Both the position numbers and the translations under genes were made by a program. This document shows, piece by piece, positions 60,654 through 64,000 of a stretch of DNA of 64,000 nt (positions are counted from its first letter, which is position 1; every line of letters starts with the position of its first letter). Location of the stretch: NCBI RefSeq assembly GCF_900187965.1, contig NZ_FZNL01000003.1:248001-312000 (forward strand), written 5' to 3'. Source of the stretch: Flavobacterium sp. ov086. GTDB lineage: Bacteria > Bacteroidota > Bacteroidia > Flavobacteriales > Flavobacteriaceae. A model generated the notes under the pieces. The model was given only the letters and a program-made list of their open reading frames with translations. It had not been told where the DNA came from and made no database searches.

Positions 60654-60683
60654 AAAAGCTACTTCCGAATGAAAGTAGCTTTT
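60654..60683 (-). terminator. terminator between the DUF4295 gene and ftsY
   Basis: 11-bp stem AAAAGCTACTT / AAGTAGCTTTT (60654-60664, 60673-60683), ending in a T-rich run on the minus strand about 20 bases after the DUF4295 stop codon. Confidence 0.85.
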
Positions 60684-60702
60684 CTATATAATGTGATTGT
60701 AA

Positions 60703-60855
60703 TTATTTCTTTTTCAAGAAAGTATCAACTTCTTCAGGAGCCATAATAGATTCTACGAATGTATATGCACCAGTTTTAGGAGATTTTACCATTTTGATGG
60801 CTTTTGATAATCTCTTAGAAGATGTTTGTAACGATGCTACGGTTTTCTTTGCCAT
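60703..60855 (-). CDS. DUF4295 small basic protein
   Basis: A 50-aa protein, MAKKTVASLQTSSKRLSKAI at its start and EEVDTFLKKK at its end, matching the DUF4295 family of Bacteroidota. Start at 60855, stop at 60703. It always seems to follow the L33 gene in this phylum. The basic, lysine-rich composition and neighbours suggest a ribosome-associated protein. It lies 77 bases after rpmG on the same strand. Confidence 0.9.
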   Translation of the reverse strand: MAKKTVASLQTSSKRLSKAIKMVKSPKTGAYTFVESIMAPEEVDTFLKKK

Positions 60856-60932
60856 GATTCAAATGTTATTTGAAGTTTCTTATAAAACTCGAAATGGCTA
60901 AACCATTTGAGATTTACAAAAATCTCTAATTA

Positions 60933-61115
60933 TTACTTAATTTCTTTGTGAACAGTTACTCTTTTCAAGATTGGATTAAATTTTTTAATCTCTAATCTGT
61001 CTGGAGTATTTTTTTTGTTCTTAGTTGTAATGTATCTAGAAGTTCCTGGAACACCAGAAGTCTTGTGCTCAGTACATTCTAAAATTACTTGGATTCTATT
61101 ACCTTTCTTTGCCAT
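60933..61115 (-). CDS. rpmG: 50S ribosomal protein L33
   Basis: 60-aa large-subunit protein: [52 protein letters not shown] split across the L33 fold, with the single N-terminal-half Cys14 and no zinc-ribbon Cys pairs (the zinc-free C- form). 27 bases after rpmB. Full length. Confidence 0.97.
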
Positions 61116-61142
61116 CTTGCTATATATTTATTTAGGAAAAGA

Positions 61143-61379
61143 TTATTTGATAAATCCTTCTGACTGAGCTTTTTTCAAAACCGCAGTGATTCCATTTTTA
61201 TTAATTGTTTTTATCGTAGATGCTGCTACTCTAAGAGTAATCCATCTATCTTCTTCTGGAAGATAAAAACGCTTTTTAACTAAGTTAACAGAAAATTTTC
61301 TCTTAGTTTTGTTCATAGCGTGAGAAACGTTATTTCCTACCATCGCTCTTTTACCTGTAAGGTCACAAACTCTTGACAT
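61143..61379 (-). CDS. rpmB: 50S ribosomal protein L28
   Basis: 78-aa large-subunit protein beginning [20 protein letters not shown], with the L28 pattern [21 protein letters not shown] and [13 protein letters not shown]. Cys5 only, zinc-free form. First gene of the rpmB-rpmG-DUF4295 unit. Confidence 0.97.
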   Translation of the reverse strand: MSRVCDLTGKRAMVGNNVSHAMNKTKRKFSVNLVKKRFYLPEEDRWITLRVAASTIKTINKNGITAVLKKAQSEGFIK

Positions 61380-61415
61380 TATACTTATCTTTTATCGTTA
61401 TTCAAAATCAGGGTG

Positions 61416-61446
61416 CAAAGAAAAGAAAAATAAACGATTGAAACAA
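61416..61446 (-). promoter_or_regulatory. promoter of the rpmB-rpmG-DUF4295 unit
   Basis: On the minus strand TTG (61446-61444), 20-base spacer, TTTCTTTG (61423-61416), a one-base variant of TAnnTTTG. About 37 bases before the rpmB start. Confidence 0.5.
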
Positions 61447-61450
61447 AAAA

Positions 61451-62719
<1,269 letters not shown>

Positions 62720-62775
62720 TTACTTACTGAATTGTAAGTCATTATTATAAAGAAGGTTGTTGTCGCAACGATTTT

Positions 62776-62915
62776 GCGTGAGGGGTAGAAACGGCATCCT
62801 TTTGTGACAAACGACAAATGCTCGCTTAATGAATTTTTCAGAAACAAAAGATATAGCGAATAACCCGACTCTATTTTTGACCTAATTTAAAAAGGACAAA
62901 AATAGAGTCACGCCC
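62776..62915 (-). repeat. structured intergenic element, GGGCGTG type (copy 2)
   Basis: Read on the minus strand: GGGCGTG, a hairpin ACTCTATTTTTG / CAAAAATAGAGT (12 bp), CGGGTTATTCGCTATATC, a stem ATCTTTTGT / ACAAAAGGAT, then CTACCCCTCACGC whose CACGC closes on GCGTG. It shares ends with 27293-27389 and shares the ATATCTTTT / AAAAGGATGCCG core with 57191-57273. Confidence 0.68.
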
Positions 62916-62920
62916 ATATC

Positions 62921-63265
62921 TTACAAATCAAAGTCTTTTTTGATTTCTTTTATTGCCTCTTTTACCTGTAATTTAATACTCTTAAAAGTTTCGACAATTT
63001 CTTTTTTCTTGCCTTCAGCTTTTGTCCATGCTTCAACTTGAAGAATTTCTTCAAAAGCTACATTTAACCCCATCAAATCCAATGTAGGTTTTATTTTATG
63101 CGCGTAAGAGTAAGCATATTTGTGGTCCTTTTTTTTAATTCCTTCTTTGATTTGTTTTAAATCTTCAGGAACTTCGGTAACAAATAATTTTAGAATTTCA
63201 TTTACAAATTCAGGATCATTATCTGAAAGCGCATATACTTTCGAAAGGTTGTATTTTAAAGCCAT
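62921..63265 (-). CDS. stand-alone Hpt phosphotransfer protein
   Basis: A 114-aa helical protein with a histidine phosphotransfer domain: phospho-His H56 in YSYAHKIKPTLDLMG, followed by the second amphipathic helix. It relays phosphate between response regulators in hybrid phosphorelays. No kinase or regulator is adjacent; its partner must be elsewhere. Start overlaps the end of the FAH-family gene by one base (TAATG), so translation is coupled. Confidence 0.9.
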   Translation of the reverse strand: MALKYNLSKVYALSDNDPEFVNEILKLFVTEVPEDLKQIKEGIKKKDHKYAYSYAHKIKPTLDLMGLNVAFEEILQVEAWTKAEGKKKEIVETFKSIKLQVKEAIKEIKKDFDL

Positions 63266-63876
63266 TATTTTACTTGTATTCTAAATAATTTTTTATCTTC
63301 TAAAAAGCCCTCTAAAACATCATTTGGTTTCACTGCCGCAACTCCTTCAGGCGTACCTGTAAAAATAATATCGCCTATTTTTAATGTAAAATACTGCGAT
63401 ACATAAGAAATTAGCTCGTCAATTTTCCAAAGCATTAAACTAGTATTGCCTTTTTGAACGGTTTGAGAATTGTTTGTCAACTCAAATGTAAGATTTTCCA
63501 TAGAAACAAAATCAGTTTTTGGCAAAAAATCTCCAATAACAGCAGAGCCATCAAACGCTTTTGCTTTTTCCCAAGGCAATCCTTTTGCTTTTAATTTATC
63601 CTGTAAATCTCTGGCTGTAAAATCTATACCTACACTTATTTCATCGTAATACTTATGAGCAAATTTAGGCTCGATATACTTTCCTACCTTATTAATTTTA
63701 ACAATTATTTCTATTTCGTGATGAATTTCTTCAGAAAATTCTGGAATTACAAACGGATGCTGCTTTAATAAAACCGCCGAATCGGGTTTCATAAAAACTA
63801 CTGGTTCTGTTGGACGTTCGTTTTTTAATTCTTCGATATGATTGGTATAATTTCTACCGATACAAATTATCTTCAT
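63265..63876 (-). CDS. fumarylacetoacetate hydrolase-family protein
   Basis: A 203-aa cytoplasmic protein of the FAH/FAHD1 type, of the short form that hydrolyses or decarboxylates acylpyruvates and related beta-keto acids with Mg2+. Metal-binding acidic residues are in HEIEIIVKI (E-x-E) and in VGIDFTARDLQ; FTGTPEGVAAV is the closing motif. KAFDGSAVIGDF and PWEKAKAFDG are further matches. Full length and starts at the MKIICIGRNY that this subfamily shares. Coupled to the Hpt gene downstream. Confidence 0.92.
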   Translation of the reverse strand: MKIICIGRNYTNHIEELKNERPTEPVVFMKPDSAVLLKQHPFVIPEFSEEIHHEIEIIVKINKVGKYIEPKFAHKYYDEISVGIDFTARDLQDKLKAKGLPWEKAKAFDGSAVIGDFLPKTDFVSMENLTFELTNNSQTVQKGNTSLMLWKIDELISYVSQYFTLKIGDIIFTGTPEGVAAVKPNDVLEGFLEDKKLFRIQVK

Positions 63877-63896
63877 TTTTTATAGTCTCTAAGTCG

Positions 63897-63959
63897 CTAA
63901 GTTACTAAGACTCTAAGAAACCATACAAAACTTAGCATCTTAGAGTCTTAGTAACTTAG
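63897..63959. repeat. perfect inverted repeat, CTAAGTTACTAAGACTC type
   Basis: Perfect 21-base arms (63897-63917 and 63939-63959), built of CTAAG-like pentamers, upstream of the FAH gene. The last 120 bases of the window hold no gene that I can see. Confidence 0.85.
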
Positions 63960-64000
63960 AACCTTATTTAGTATTTAACTTTCTTAATTTAATTGCCGTC

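Overview
The window reads as a chromosomal segment of a Bacteroidota bacterium, most likely Flavobacterium or a close relative. Pointers are the low G+C, SusC/SusD-type uptake proteins, type IX secretion (T9SS) C-terminal domains, TAnnTTTG-type -7 boxes with almost no Shine-Dalgarno signals, BshC (bacillithiol) and the ftsY / DUF4295 / L33 / L28 / cinA gene order. No tRNA, rRNA, CRISPR array, insertion sequence or prophage was seen.

Layout. (1) 1-2.9 kb: end of an unknown charged protein, a lipoprotein peptidoglycan amidase and an outer-membrane porin. (2) 3.4-30.2 kb: a large polysaccharide utilization locus (PUL) whose gene content fits acetylated galactoglucomannan / beta-mannan. A leftward operon encodes SusC, SusD, a surface glycan-binding lipoprotein, a T9SS-secreted protein of unknown function, a GH27 alpha-galactosidase and a GH5 endoglucanase. 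An AraC-family regulator sits at its head. A divergent rightward operon encodes GH26 mannanase, MelB-type transporter, GH130 phosphorylase, mannobiose/cellobiose 2-epimerase, a small carbohydrate-binding protein, a second GH26 and a GH5_7 mannanase. After an aldo-keto reductase and a DUF433/DUF5615 toxin-antitoxin-like pair come a GH3 beta-glucosidase and two acetylesterases (SASA type and CE2). (3) 30-38.4 kb: NlpC/P60 hydrolase, L,D-transpeptidase, DUF1573 protein, a two-component system, an MBL-fold hydrolase and a B12-binding radical SAM protein. (4) 38.5-50 kb: two neighbouring giant T9SS surface proteins (2418 and 1353 aa) with the same five-repeat C-terminal module. (5) 50-64 kb: housekeeping and mixed genes (MFS transporter, bshC, HGSNAT-like protein, ndk, DUF721, class C beta-lactamase-like hydrolase, ftsY, rpmG, rpmB, cinA, Hpt protein, FAH-family hydrolase), including two small genes, a 58-aa membrane protein and the 50-aa DUF4295 protein.

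How the PUL should work (inference from family knowledge): surface GH26/GH5 enzymes cut the mannan backbone, GH27 and the esterases strip galactose and acetyl groups, SusCD and the binding proteins capture and import oligosaccharides, and the MelB-type carrier moves mannobiose into the cytoplasm. There the epimerase makes mannosyl-glucose and GH130 phosphorolyses it to mannose-1-phosphate and glucose.

The most unusual layer is repetitive. Intergenic regions carry many long-armed inverted repeats of several families, four of them with a shared branched RNA-like architecture. Related repeat sequence is also embedded in frame inside at least one protein gene, the radical SAM gene.
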